From the NCBI GenBank assembly GCA_039707465.1, contig CM077647.1, positions 45,569,110 to 45,633,109 of the forward strand: a DNA stretch of 64,000 bases, written 5' to 3'. Numbering within the stretch: position 1 is the first letter of the stretch; each line of letters starts with the position of its first letter. The translations under genes and the position numbers were made by a program. Under the pieces are notes generated by a model that saw only the letters and a list, made by a program, of their open reading frames with translations, was not told the origin of the DNA and did not search any database. Below are positions 12,137-22,552 of this stretch, piece after piece. The DNA comes from Rhabdophis nuchalis. Lineage: Eukaryota > Chordata > Lepidosauria > Squamata > Natricidae.

Positions 12137-12711
12137 TATGTTGATGACACCCAGGTATATGTCTCAGCCCATGGTGAGTTAAGCTATTCTCCAACCTCTT
12201 TCAACGCTTGGAGATTGCTAAGAGCTGAATAGGGCTAAAACTGAATCCAGAAAAGGTAGAATGCTCTGAGTTGGAGTTTTTTAGTTCATGGAGAATTGCC
12301 ATCTCTAATCCTGGATGGAGTGGTACTGCTCCAGACAGACCCATAATCTGGGGATTCTCCTGGACTCATGACTGCTGCTTGAGTCATGTCCAGGATGACC
12401 TTCATGTAACCGTGGATTGTGCACCAGTTACGCCCTTTCCTGGCTCAACAATCCTTGCTCACATCTAATCACCTCCTGTCTTGACTATTGCAATACGCTA
12501 TACCTTGAAAAATATCCAGAAGCTTCAATTGGTTCAAAATACAGTGGCCTATATGGCTTTGTGCAGGCCTTAATCTGCATATGTGTCATCTCTTCTGTGA
12601 GAGTTGTTTTGACTGCCGATTTGATTCCAGGTCCAGTTCAAGGTGCTGGTTCTCACCTTTACATGGCTTGGAAGCAGATTATTTGAAGGGCCATCTTTTT
12701 TATTTTACAAC
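12137..12711 (+). pseudogene. Old L2-clade RT fragment, part 1
   Basis: Begins in the RT active-site block (Tyr-Val-Asp-Asp-Thr-Gln at ~12139) and continues through a decayed thumb region to a 'cttgactattgcaatac' segment (Asp-Tyr-Cys-Asn) and the 'caattggttcaaaatac' block (Gln-Leu-Val-Gln-Asn-Thr) that precedes the C-terminal domain in L2 ORF2. Several stops and frameshifts. Clearly older and different from the L2 copies at 28-32, 48-50, 54-56 and 61-64 kb. Interrupted at 12712 by a TA-flanked MITE and resumed after it. Confidence 0.65.
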
Positions 12712-12974
12712 TACCGTGTTTCCCCAAAAATACAACATGTCCGGCTAATAAGCCCAATTTTCAGAGCATGCACCACAATAAGCCCTCCCCCTGAAACTAA
12801 GCCCCAACTATTTAAGTGCAAAAATATCCTGCCGCGAAAACAGCAGCAGGTCAGCAATGCAATCACCCCCCCACCTGTTCCCTCTCACGCAAAAAAAACT
12901 TGCCCACCCCACCCAATTGTAAAGACAGCTTGCCTGCTTCCCTTCCCTGCCCTCCCTTTAGCGAAGGGGTGGGG

Positions 12975-13190
12975 ATGGGGGAGAAGCGAGGCATGCCTCT
13001 TACCTGTCCAGCCCAGCTGTGTTCCTCACCCTTTTGTCCAGGGATTCCCCTTGTAAAAAAAACCTCATGAATTGAACTTGCGAGGTTTCATGAGGTTTTT
13101 TAATAAGGGGAATCCCTGGACGAAAGGGCGAGGAACGCAGCTCGGCTGGACAGATAAGAGGCACACCTCGCTCTTCCCCCCCCCCCCCCA
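12975..13190. repeat. Palindromic hairpin unit 1 in MITE
   Basis: Arms of about 100 bp: 'gaagcgaggcatgcctcttacc' to 'aacctcatgaa' on the left and the near-complement from 'ggtttcatgaggtttt' to 'gaggcacacctcgctcttc' on the right, with a ~12 bp loop at 13076-13087. Confidence 0.85.
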
Positions 13191-13251
13191 TCTGTCACTC
13201 CTCGGTAAAGGGATGGTGGGGAAGAGAATTGGGATGGGGTTGGGCCACAAG

Positions 13252-13456
13252 GCATGCCTCTTTCCTTTCTAGGTCAACCACAGTCCTCGCCATTGTGTCC
13301 AGGGAAGCCGCTGGTAAAAAAAGAAAAAGAGAGAGAGAAACCCTTTTTGCGAGTTCAAGAAGTTTGATAGAAGTCGTGAGAAGGGGCTTTTTTTTTAAAC
13401 CAGGGGCTTCCCTAGAAAACAATGGCGAGGACCGCAGCACACTTAGAAAGGTAAGA
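13252..13456. repeat. Palindromic hairpin unit 2 in MITE
   Basis: Arms 'cctttctaggtcaaccacag...gtgtccagggaagccgctgg' and 'accaggggcttccctagaaaac...gcacacttagaaaggtaagag' are near-complementary. Same design as units 1 and 3 with diverged sequence. Confidence 0.75.
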
Positions 13457-13457
13457 G

Positions 13458-13655
13458 GCTTTAGTTTTAGTTTATTTTCAATTTATATATCGCCCTCTTC
13501 ACCAAAAAGGGACTCAGGGCGGTGCACAGAAAGATAAAACCCCACAATATACAAAATTTAAAAAACAATTAAACCCATACAGCTGTGCTAAAATTGAATA
13601 AATAGTTAAAACCATAAATAACAAATTAAAATAGTCCCTAATCTTTGCCTTGCAG
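13458..13655 (-). mobile_element. L2 3' UTR fragment nested in MITE
   Basis: Starts with a TTTAGTTTTAGTTTATTTTC tail and the conserved block 'gccctcttcaccaaaaagggactcagggcggtgcacag', then A-rich UTR. Nearly the same sequence as the L2 tail at 20640-20800, so the same subfamily. Sits between palindrome units 2 and 3. Confidence 0.8.
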
Positions 13656-13750
13656 CCCAACACTGGCCACCCCACCCGAATTGTAAAGGCATTCTGCCTG
13701 CTTCCCTTCCCCTCTGTCCCTTCAGTGAGGAATGAGAGGGTGGGGAGAAG

Positions 13751-13958
13751 CGAGGCATGCCTTTTACCTTTCAAGCACCGTCGCATTCCTCAATATTGTG
13801 TCCAGTGAAGTTGCTGGTAAAAAAAAAACCCTTCTCATGAGTTCTATCAAACGTCTTGAACTCGCGAGAAGGGTTTTTTTACCAGCAGCTTCCCTGGACA
13901 CAATAGCGAGGAATGCAACAGAGCTTGAAAGGTAAAAGACGCACCTCACTTCTCGTCT
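13751..13958. repeat. Palindromic hairpin unit 3 in MITE
   Basis: Arms 'gcgaggcatgccttttacc...gtgtccagtgaagttgctgg' and 'accagcagcttccctggacac...aaaggtaaaagacgcacctc' pair around an AT-rich loop near 13840-13860. The best preserved of the three hairpins together with unit 1. Confidence 0.85.
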
Positions 13959-14057
13959 GCCCCAGAAAATAATAAGCCCCCCCCTCTAATAAGCCCAAGG
14001 CCATATTTCGTGGGTCAAAAAAGTATAAGACCTGTCTTATTTTCAAGGAAACACGGT

Positions 14058-14260
14058 ACTGACCCACAGAGCAAGAAGATGGAATGCTACAGGCCCCTTC
14101 TCCTAAGGAGTCCATGTAGCAGAATGAAACAGAAGGGCCCTTTCTGTGGTGGCTCCCTCCCTATGGAACATCAATCTATGGAGATAAGATTGGTCCCCAC
14201 TTTGCTCCCCTCTTTCACCATGCTTTGAAATTTTTCCAACATGCACAGGGAATCCAACCC
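14058..14260 (+). pseudogene. Old L2-clade fragment, part 2 (C-terminal)
   Basis: Continuation of the 12137-12711 copy after the MITE. Decayed text corresponds to the 'Leu-Trp-Asn-Ser-Leu-Pro' region ('tggctccctccctatggaac') and following helix that close L2 ORF2. Assignment rests on position and weak similarity. Confidence 0.45.
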
Positions 14261-14881
14261 ATCAAATGGCTTATTTGATTGACTGTTGTCATCTGGGCAC
14301 TGGTGGATTATTACTTTTTATTGTTTCTTATATTAGGATTTATCTTTATAAGCCACACAGAAGTTAGGCAGCCATATTTTTTAAAATAAATGTTTATTTC
14401 ATGAGGGACCTCTGATAAAGCTTTTTGAAATAGACAAAGTTTGTTGGATAACTGCTTCAGTTTGGGAGTGAGTGACTGGAATACCATGCCAACTACCATA
14501 CTTGCATAAATGCTGACTTCACTTTTTTAATGAAATAGACAGTGTAGTGCAATGGTATACAACAGACAGTTCATTCTGTAGTTTCTCCTTGTTCCCAAAT
14601 ATTAGTTCTCAAAGGGTGGTCTGAGGATTCCAGAGAGTTCCTGAGGAAGCCTCATCAGGCTTTTAAAATCAAATATTTTATATTTCTCTTTTTTATTTCT
14701 AATATAATACCTATCAGTAGATTAAATCTTTTATAAATTATAGGCCTTTGGGTCCTAGGCCATTATTAGGAAGATAAATCCAGTGGTGGGATTCAAATAA
14801 TTTAACAACCAGTTCTGTGAGTATGGCTAGGTGGTCATGGGACTGGATGGATGTGGATAGGTGATCATGTGACAGTGGATA

Positions 14882-14948
14882 TGGCCAACTCAATGTCACT
14901 CACAGCAAGGTGAGGTGGCACTTTGCTGTGAGTGATGTTGAGTTGGCC
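14882..14948. repeat. Short inverted repeat in hAT element
   Basis: GGCCAACTCAATGTCACTCA... pairs with ...TGAGTGATGTTGAGTTGGCC: arms of 26 bp with two mismatches and a 13-bp loop. Confidence 0.85.
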
Positions 14949-16121
14949 TCCCCTACTCAGTCACATGACTGATGCTGCAGAGACAGGGTGATTTCTTACC
15001 TCCCCCCCTTCCGCATTTGGGCGGACAAAATAAAATCCCATCTAAAAATCACAACTGGCTGCTGAGCCTGCCTGCCGAGTGCTGGTAAAAGAAGGCTAGG
15101 GAGAAGAAAAGAGAAGGGCCGATGGAAATGCTCCATTTTCTGTGATGTGGTGCACTGAGATAGGGAGGTGGAGGAGGAGCAAAAAGCCTACTCAGTCTAT
15201 ACATACTCAGTAGCACAATGGCAAATCTCTCTTCCAGCTCGCTGGTTCAGGCATTGGGAGCTTGACCAATTTTCTTCCAGTGCTCATGCAGGGAATCCCG
15301 GGAGTGACAGCATATTGCGTGCTTTTCACTCCAAGCAGCCCAGACTGGAAAATACATGGCTGGGGTAGAGGAGCGGTCCTGCTGAACAAGCTCCAATCTG
15401 TTGCTACAAACCTGAGTTCCCAGCATGAGAGCTGCAAGCCCAGCTCTGGCTGCAGGCATTTGATTGTGAAGGCAAGCTTTTTCCAAGGCCGGTCATAGAG
15501 GGAAACAAAGATGAGTGTACTGGAGTACAGGATTTCCACTTCTTGTGCGGGGAACCCAGATTGGAGCTTGTTAAGTTTGGAGCTTGTTAAGAAGCTTGGA
15601 GCTTGGAGTGAAAAGTATGTTGTTAAGTCCCAATTCAGGGCTCGCCATACCTGGAGTGGGGTGGGGGCCACAGACATACAACCATTGGAGCTAACGAGCA
15701 AGCCTGTGGCGGTGGCGGTCACATCAGGACAGTGCCAGCCTGAAGCTTGTCAGCAGGCCATTCTCCTGCCCAGGTGTGGCCGCCAGCAGCACTGGCAGGC
15801 AATGGGGTATGCGGCTGATGCAAAGAACAGGGTAGTAACGGGCCAGGAGAACAGTGGGACATGTCAGGCAATGGGGTGTCCAGCCGCCAGAAGTCTCATC
15901 CTGTTCTTCATGCCAGCTGCACACCCAATGCCTGCCGGTGCTGCTTGTGCCAGGAGGACAGCCTGCTGACAAATGGTAGGTCGGCGCTGTTCTGACATGT
16001 TCCGCTGTTCTCCTGACCCATTGACACTATCGACACCCTGTTCTCTGCACCTGCCAAAGCTGCTCAGAAGGCAGCTGCTGCAGCCTCTTCATTTAGGTAC
16101 TTAAATGCAGCTTCTGAGTCA

Positions 16122-16299
16122 GGAAAAGTTCAGCCAAAATATCTCCTTCTTGGCCTCAAACATAAGAGAAAACATGCACATATCTCAAGGCGCCGGGACC
16201 TTCTGCGAGAAGCGATGCGTGCTCTCTAACCCTGCGCCTTGAGATGTGTGCATGTTTGCTTGAAGGTGAAAAGGAAGAAAAGACTTGGCTGAACTTTTC
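16122..16299. repeat. Inverted repeat in hAT element
   Basis: Left arm 16122-16193 ('ggaaaagttcagcc' to 'ctcaaggcgc') and right arm 16234-16299 ('gcgccttgag' to 'ggctgaactttt'), separated by about 40 bp containing a CpG-rich loop. Arms match best at their inner and outer ends. Confidence 0.75.
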
Positions 16300-17034
16300 T
16301 GGCTTCTTCTCTTCTGACACTGACCTGGCAGGTGAGCAGCCTCCCAACCAGTGGGGCAAGTGTCCTTCCAGCCAGTGCAGCCTGGCTTCCTTGCCAAGGG
16401 AGGGAGAGCATTCTCACAGCCAGCGCAGTTCGGCTTCTCAGCCAGGAGGGAGAGAGCATTCTGAGAAGTGCGGCCATGCAGTTTCTCACCTGGCATTCAG
16501 AGGCAAGTGGGAAGCTCCAGGAAGCACGGGAATGGAGCCGCGGTGGTAAAGCAAGCCAGGCAAGCCTGGGGACGGGCAGATAGCTAGCTAGGCTTCAAGT
16601 GCCATGTGGGATGGAGCCGCTGTGGCGACAGTGAAGCAAGCCAGGCAAGCCCGGGAACAATGGTGGTGGGAAGTGCAGCAGCGGTGGTAGGTAGGCCAGC
16701 CAGTCTGGAGCTTGCAGTGGCCTAGGCCAACCCAGGAGTCAGCACTCAACTGGGGTTTGCAACAGCGGAAGCAGCTAGGCCGTGAGTCAGGACTCGACCA
16801 GGGCTTGCTTGCAGGCTTACTCACCCAGGGAGAGCAGGGCCACGGCGGAAGGCAGGCAGCAATGGTAAGCAAGCAGACAAGATGAAGAGTGATTGGGAGG
16901 AGAGGGGGTGATGGTTGGGGCCAGCCAGTGGCATGATTTGCCATTTCTCTGAACTGTGCAATCTTGTAACATCGGTACACCCGAACCGGCTGAATCACAT
17001 CCCTGGGTAAATCATATATGAACTGAACTGAAAG

Positions 17035-17595
17035 TAAATCATAAATGATTTAGACAAGATGATAGAAAGGAAAAATTATCAAATTTGCAGATAACACCAA
17101 GGTGGTAGACTCAAGATTCAGAAGGATCTCAACAGACTTAAACACTATATAACAATGAAATTCAGTGTGGACAAAAATAAGGTTCTACATTTAGGCACAG
17201 ATCCCCTCCAACATAAAGATATAGAATAGGTGGTACCTGACTCAATAATAATAAATGCGAGAAGAACCTTGGAATCTTAGTGGACAATAGCTTAAATATG
17301 AGCCAAAAGTGTGCTGCAGCTGACAAAAAAGCCAACACAGTCCTAGACTGAATTAAAAAAAGGATAAAATTAAGATCATATGAAATGTTAATGTCATTTT
17401 ATAATGCCTTGGTAGGATCACACTTGAAATGTTGCATCCAGTTTTGGTTGCCACAATATAAAAAAGATGTTGAGATTCTAGAAAAAGTGCAGAAGAGCAA
17501 CAGATGGTTAGGGTATTGAAGACTAAAGCATAAGAAGAGTGGTTGAAATAATAGAGTACATCTAGTTTAATAAAATGAAGGACTATGGGTGACCT
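17035..17595 (+). pseudogene. CR1 LINE RT fragment, decayed
   Basis: Sense-strand CR1 text running from the RT 'Phe-Ala-Asp-(Asn)-Thr' region ('aaatttgcagataacaccaagg'), through 'Lys-Val-Leu-His-Leu-Gly' ('aaggttctacatttaggc') and the 'tgaaatgttgcatccagttttgg' block, to the 'actatgggtgacctgatag' block. Multiple stops. It is the same region that is intact at 26589-27506. The 3' UTR is missing and it runs into the convergent CR1 at 17608. Confidence 0.75.
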
Positions 17596-17607
17596 GATAG
17601 AAAGAAT

Positions 17608-18320
17608 TAAAAAAAAACAGTTGGAAGGGACCTTGGAGGTCTTCTAGTCCAACCTCCCTGTTTAGGCAGGAAACCCTACACCACTTCAGACAAATGGTTA
17701 TCTAATCTCTTCTTAAAAATTAAAGGGTTGAAACATTTAACACTGATTAATTGTTCTGTCAGGAAATTTCTCCTTAGTTCTAAGTTTCTTCCCTCCTTGA
17801 TTAGTTTCCACCCATTGCTTCTTGTCTTACTCTCAAGTGCTTTGGAGAATAGCTTGACTCCCTCTTTTGTGGCAGCCAGAGATATTGGAACACTGCTATC
17901 ATGTTACACCTAGTCCTTCTTTTCATTAAACTAGACATACCCAGTTCCAGCAACTGTTTCTTATGTTTTAGCCTCCAATCCCTTCGTCATCCCTGTTGCT
18001 CTTCTCTGCACTCTTTCTAGAGTCTCAACAACTTTTTTTACATTGTGGCAATCAAAATTGGATGCAGTATTCCAAGTGTGGTCTTACAAGGCATTATAAA
18101 GTGGTATTAACACTTCACGTGATCTTGATTCTATCCATTTGTTTATGTGGCCTAGAACTGTATTGGTTTTTTTGGCAGCTGCAGTGTGCACACTGCTTGC
18201 TCATATTTAAATGATTGTCTATTAGGATTCCAAGATCTCTCTCACAGTTACTACTATTGAACGAGGTACCACATAAACTGTACCTCTGCATTATGTTTTT
18301 CTTGCCTAAATGTAGAATGT
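17608..18320 (-). mobile_element. CR1 LINE 3' portion, convergent with the preceding copy
   Basis: Antisense of the CR1 3' end: 'cagttggaagggaccttggaggtc' marks the 3' UTR, followed in order by antisense C-terminal ORF2 text matching 26589-27250. Small indels and stops prevent a continuous frame. It ends at ~18320, where an L2 RT fragment in plus orientation starts. Confidence 0.8.
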
Positions 18321-19480
18321 AGGAGGGCAGAGGTCAACGTCGAGGTACCTCATGTGTGGGGTACTACAGGGGTCGGTCCTTTCGCCCCTCCTGTTCAACA
18401 TCTATATGAAGCCGTTGGGTGAGATCATCCGTGGTTTCAGGGTAGAATTCCATCAGTACGCGGATGACACCCAGCTGTACATTTCTACCCCAGACCACCC
18501 CAATGATGCCGTCGAAGTGATGTCCCTGTGTCTGGAGGCTGTGCAAGTCTGGATGGGGAGAAACAGGCTTTGACTCAACCCATCCAAGACTGAGTGGCTA
18601 TGGCTTCCAGCGTCACGATACAGCCAGCTGGTGCCATCTCTGGCTATTGGGGGTGAATCACTGGCCTCCACAGAGAGGGCTCGCAACTTGGGTGTCCTCC
18701 TGGACTCTCAGCTGTCATTAGACGATCATATGACAGCCGTGGCCAGGGGGGCTTTTTATCAGGTTCGCCTGATTTGCCAGTTGCGCCCCTTTCTGGATCG
18801 TGATGCTCTACGCACAGTCACTCAAGCCCTCATCATCTCCCGCCTGGACTATTGCAACGCTCTCTTCATGGGGCTTCCCTTGAGATGCAGTTAGTGCAGA
18901 ATGCGGCCGTGCGGGGGATTCTGGGAGCCTCGAGATGCTCCCACATGACACCTCTCCTGCGCGAGGTGCACTGGCTGCCTGTGGCTTTCTGGGTGCGCTT
19001 CAAGGTGCTAGTAACCACCTTTAAAGCGCTCCATGGCACGGGACCTGGCTACTTGCAAGACTACCTCCTGCTGCCAAATACCTCCCACCGACCAGTTCGC
19101 TCCCACAGAGCGGGCCTTCTCAGGGTGCCATCGGCCAAACAATGTCGGCTGGCGACCCCCAGGGGGAGAGCCTTCTCTGTGGCAGCCCCTGCCCTCTGGA
19201 ATGACCTACCCCCCGACCTACGTACGACCACTGGCCTACATCTCTTCTGTCGGGCGTAGAAAATGCATTTATTCCATGCGGCCGGCCTGGCGTAGTTTTT
19301 AATCGATTTTAGTCGATTTTATTTAGGAGTTTTATTTGGATTTTAGAACAGGCCCCCAATTTAATGTCATTTTAAAGTATTTTTATATATTGATGTTCTT
19401 TGTAGTTTTTATTGATGCCTGTTCACCACCCTGAGTCCCGCAAGGGAGAAGGGCGGTATACAAATTTAATAAACTATAAC
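18321..19480 (+). mobile_element. L2-clade LINE, 5'-truncated copy A
   Basis: Starts inside RT at the Gly-Val-(Pro)-Gln-Gly motif (CGVLQGSVLSPLLFN), includes the catalytic YADDTQLY, the C-terminal domain and the 3' UTR ending 'gagtcccgcaagggagaagggcggtatacaaatttaataaa'. Flanked upstream by an antisense CR1. Part of the set of at least eight L2 copies in this window. Confidence 0.85.
18352..19258 (+). pseudogene. L2 ORF2 C-terminal half, disrupted
   Basis: Partial reverse transcriptase and C-terminal domain of an L2-type ORF2 protein (target-primed reverse transcription). Visible in order: QGSVLSPLLFN, YADDTQLYIS, then a stop after Arg-Asn-Arg-Leu (~18573). A second stretch (to ~18894) carries SLAIGGE and LDYCNALFMGLPLR. 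A frameshift follows near 18890, and a last stretch (LVQNAAVRGILG, HWLPVAFWVRFKVL, LWNDLPPDLR) ends at 19258. Thus at least one stop and one frameshift: a dead copy. The endonuclease and N-terminal RT are absent by 5' truncation. Confidence 0.85.
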
Positions 19481-19484
19481 TATA

Positions 19485-19560
19485 AACTAAGAGTCCCTTC
19501 GGGGAGAGGGGGCGGTTTATAAATGTAATAAATTATTATTATTATTAAGATGTCCAAGAT
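19485..19560 (+). mobile_element. Second L2 3' tail with (ATT)n
   Basis: A separate short L2 end, 'gagtcccttcggggagagggggcggtttataaatg', with an (ATT)n tail, directly after copy A. Two independent L2 tails in tandem. Confidence 0.7.
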
Positions 19561-20372
19561 CCAACTCAATTATTCTGTTATTCTATTAAGATAAAGAGTT
19601 CCTTAGACCAAGATGCTTGAGAACTGTTGCTGTACAGCAGCATCTTACAAAAAATTTTCACTTCTTTCAGAAGAGATCTCAGCAATATTCTCAACAGTTT
19701 CAATTTTGAATATGGTAATGTGTTCCAAGAGTCTGGAATTGTGTTCTACATGAAATGACAGATGGATCAGAACCATATGCAAAAATAACTATAGACATAG
19801 TATAGACTTTACCATAGATACTTATATTCATTGACTGTAGGTTATCTATTGCACTCTCACAGCCATACACATGTTAACTCTGTGAAATGCCTCTCTCCAT
19901 ACGTATAAAGTCCTTAAAGTACCTTTGTAAAAAAAAAAGGGGGGGGGGAAATGTTCACAGCTGAAGGGATCCTGAGTGGAGACAAAAATAAGAGTTAGTT
20001 AGAAACTTGTGGCTTGGCAAACCAAATTGTTGACCATATCTGAAAGATGATATGGCTAGCAACTGACCCAGTAGAAAGGTATAAATAATAAATAGGTCAC
20101 ATAAATGGGTTTATCTAAAATATTCCAATGTCAAGCTGTAGTTGTTGTGTGTCCTTTTTCTTTGTTGTGTCTGCCTTCCTCTACCTTGCAATATAATGTG
20201 TCAACAGTGGTTCTGCTGTTGTTCATAGTTGCTAAGCATGTATCAAAATATGAAAGCTTTGCTGAGTGTCCAACATATTCTGTAATGTTGTTTGCTGGCA
20301 TATAAGCCCAGAGTCATCTTGTAGGGGAGATAGGTGGCCAAAAAAAATCACATAAAAATGTACCTGTTCATA
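19561..20372. other. Non-coding stretch, nothing recognised
   Basis: Contains a poly-A/poly-G run at ~19931-19950 and no supported genes or termini. A 16-bp Tigger-like terminus (caggtagtccttagtt, 20373-20388) marks its right edge. Confidence 0.4.
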
Positions 20373-20388
20373 CAGGTAGTCCTTAGTT

Positions 20389-20614
20389 GATGCAGCTGCC
20401 AAAAGAGCCAATGAAGTCCTGGGTCACATCAACAGAGAGATAGTATCAAGATCACACAAGATATAATTGTTGCTTTACACTATACCAGTGAGACCACACC
20501 TAGAATACTGCATCCATTTCTGATCACTATAATACAAAAAAAGATGTTGAGATCCTAGAGAAAGTGCAAAGAAAAGCAACAAAGATATTTAGGAGACTGG
20601 AGGCTAAAACATAT
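20389..20614 (+). mobile_element. CR1 LINE, part 1 (split by L2)
   Basis: Sense CR1 ORF2 text: 'gcagctgccaaaagagccaatgaagtcctggg' through 'ccagtgagaccacacctagaatactg' to 'gactggaggctaaaacatat'. The CR1 resumes at 21309 with '(c)atatgaagaaagttgcatgaactggg', so the intervening DNA is an insertion. Confidence 0.8.
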
Positions 20615-21308
20615 TTATTTATTTATTTATTATTTATTTATTCGATTTATATACCGCCCTATTTCACCAAAAAGGGACTCAGGGCGGTGCACAGAAAAAT
20701 AAAAAGCTCCACAATATACAAAATGTAAAAAACAATTAAATTATTAGAACTGTGCTAAAATTTAAATAAATAATTAAAACCCAATAAATATCAAATTAAA
20801 ATATTCCCTAATCTATGTCAGGCCGGCTAGATGAAAGAAATGTGCTTTTACCATCTGACGGAAGAGGCGTAGGTCCGTGATGGTGCGGATATCAGGGGGA
20901 AGGTCGTTCCAGAGTGTCGGACCCACCACAGAGAAGGCTCTTCCTCTGGGGGTCACCAGTCGGCATTGTCCGGCTGACGGCACCCTGAGAAGGCCAACTC
21001 TGTGGGAGCAGACAGGTCGAAGGAAGGAATGTGGTAGGAGGCGGTCTCTCAAGTAACCAGGACCCGTGCCATGGAGCGCTTTGAAGATGGTAACTAACAC
21101 CTTGAAGCGCACCCAGAAGACCACAGGCAGCCAGTGCAGCTCGCGCAGGAGAGGTGTTACGTGGGAGTAACGAGAAACTCCCAGAATCCCCCGCATGGCC
21201 GCATTCTGCACTAGCTGGAGCCTCCGGGTGCACCTCAAGGGGAGCCCCATGTAGAGGGCGTTGCAGTAGTCTAGGCGGGAAATAACGAGGGCTTGAGTGA
21301 CCGTGCGT
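20615..21308 (-). mobile_element. L2-clade LINE, 5'-truncated copy B inserted in CR1
   Basis: Minus-oriented L2 with a (TTTA)n tail at 20615-20642, then the 'accgccctatttcaccaaaaagggactcagggcggtgcacag' block, UTR, and the C-terminal ORF2 region. It splits a CR1 at 'ctaaaacatat'; CATAT occurs on both sides (20610-20614, 21309-21313), consistent with a very short target duplication. Confidence 0.85.
20813..21250 (-). pseudogene. L2 ORF2 C-terminal fragment
   Basis: 145 codons open, starting at the MGLPLRCTRR segment and containing LQLVQNAAMRGILG, HWLPVVFWVRFKVLV, ALHGTGPGYLRDRLLP, TPRGRAFSVVGPTLWNDLPP and a terminal hydrophobic/aromatic helix (HFFHLAGLT). This is the C-terminal domain downstream of the RT in L2-type ORF2; its function is not well defined. 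RT and endonuclease are missing because of 5' truncation. The frame is uninterrupted, so this copy is comparatively young, younger than the CR1 it sits in. Confidence 0.85.
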
Positions 21309-21680
21309 CATATGAAGAAAGTTGCATGAACTGGGAATGTATAGTCTAATGAAGAGAAGGACAAGATGTGATAGCAGTCTTCCAGTATCTAAGGGACTCT
21401 CGCAAAGAAGAGACAGTCAACTTATTGTCTAAAGCTTCTAAAGGCAGAACAAGAAATGATGGAAACTTATCAAAGAGAGATTCAATCTAGAAATAAGGTG
21501 ACATTTCTTTACAGTGAGAACAATTAATCAGTAGAATGACTTGCATTCAAAAGTTATGAGTTTTTAAGAAGTTATTGGACAACCACTGTCTGGAATGGTA
21601 CAGTGTCTATGGCTTGAGCAGATGATTGCACTAGAAGACCTCTAAGGTTCTTTCTTTAACCAATTTTGTTGTATTTAAGT
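21309..21680 (+). mobile_element. CR1 LINE, part 2
   Basis: Resumes the CR1 broken at 20614 and proceeds through 'aaggacaagatgtgatagcagtcttccagtatct' and 'ggtgacatttctttacagtgagaacaattaat' to the 3' UTR block 'actagaagacctctaaggttctttct'. Decayed reading frame. Confidence 0.8.
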
Positions 21681-21779
21681 AAGAATAAAGATTATACTTA
21701 TACTTTCCAACTCTGTTATTTTATTATATTGCTAATGGCTATTCATTCAACAATCATTTGAAGTTAATATAGCACTGAA

Positions 21780-22490
21780 TGATGGTTAGGATTGTCACAG
21801 TATCCCTGCCCTCAGTTTGGGTGCCTTGCAACTAGTTCACACTTAACGGGATCATATAATCACAATTTGTGACCTTGAACCAACAGAGAAGATTGCAATC
21901 TGCTGTTTAGATAAGTCTTTCCCTTTGGTACACCTTCCCCTAGCCATTCTACTCTCACTGTGTTTCACAGCCCACCTGAACACTCTCCCCAAGCCTTGCT
22001 GCACCCACACTCTGCCTCCCTCATCATCCATGCATCTTACCCAAGCCTCACTGCACTTGTGTCATGTCTTTTCTTGTCACATGAACCTTGGCACCATCTC
22101 TTGCCCTGCACATTGTGCATCTCTCACCACATAAGCACTTTCACAACCCTCCCTGAGCCTTGCTACACTAACACCTTAGCTCCCCAGACTATCGGTTACT
22201 TTCTTCCACTTGGAAGCAGTTGCCCTAATCCTATAGGAACTATCTGGGACTTGGCAACTTCCTGCTTGCTTCCCCATAGATTTTGGTTTTTGGGAGCCAG
22301 AAGGAAGTTGCAAGCAGATTCTTGCTTAACCTACATTCTTACTTAATGATGGGAACAGGTACTGCAGGAATTGTCATCGCTAATCAATGTAGTCATGTGA
22401 TATAATATGTTACATTATCATTTAGTGATACAAATTCTGATCACAATTATATGCCATTATAAGTCTTGGACTATTTGTGCACCATAATTG
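21780..22490. mobile_element. Degenerate Tigger-like MITE relic with C-rich interior
   Basis: The right part has 'cattataagtcttggactatttgt', a decayed GTAAGTCGAGGACTACCTG terminus, and internal MITE text ('cttacttaatgatggga', 'aatcaatgtagtcatgtgat'). The left part (21900-22160) is C-rich and looks like the reverse of 5650-6000. Ends not defined. Confidence 0.4.
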
Positions 22491-22493
22491 TAG

Positions 22494-22498
<5 letters not shown>

Positions 22499-22552
<54 letters not shown>

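Larger units (their letters stand above)
12714..14055. mobile_element. TA-flanked MITE containing three tandem palindromes
   Basis: Ends CCGTGTTTCCCCAAAAATAC and TTATTTTCAAGGAAACACGG are inverted repeats flanked by TA on each side (12712-12713, 14056-14057). Sub-terminal DNA on both sides carries repeated 'aataagcccc' phrases. The interior is three successive hairpin units centred near 13078, 13355 and 13858, with a short L2 3' end inserted between the second and third. No transposase. Insertion interrupts the old L2, whose C-terminal part resumes at 14058. Confidence 0.8.
14781..17005. mobile_element. hAT-type element, 2.2 kb, non-autonomous
   Basis: Left end CAGTGGTGGGATTCAAATAA; the reverse complement of the right end reads CAGGGATGTGATTCAGCCGG. 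Flanks are 8-bp near-duplicates: gataaatc (14773-14780) and ggtaaatc (17006-17013), 7 of 8 identical. These are hAT hallmarks. The interior holds frames of up to 171 codons (15207-15722 minus) and 152 codons (15511-15969 plus) but nothing I recognise as a hAT transposase (no BED zinc finger or dimerisation motif). Two internal hairpins lie at 14882-14948 and 16122-16299. It may be a composite of several elements. Confidence 0.65.

Noticed and set aside
15207..15969. Possible hAT transposase in the 2.2 kb hAT unit
   Set aside because: Neither frame shows BED-finger or hAT dimerisation signatures, and the two longest frames are on opposite strands.
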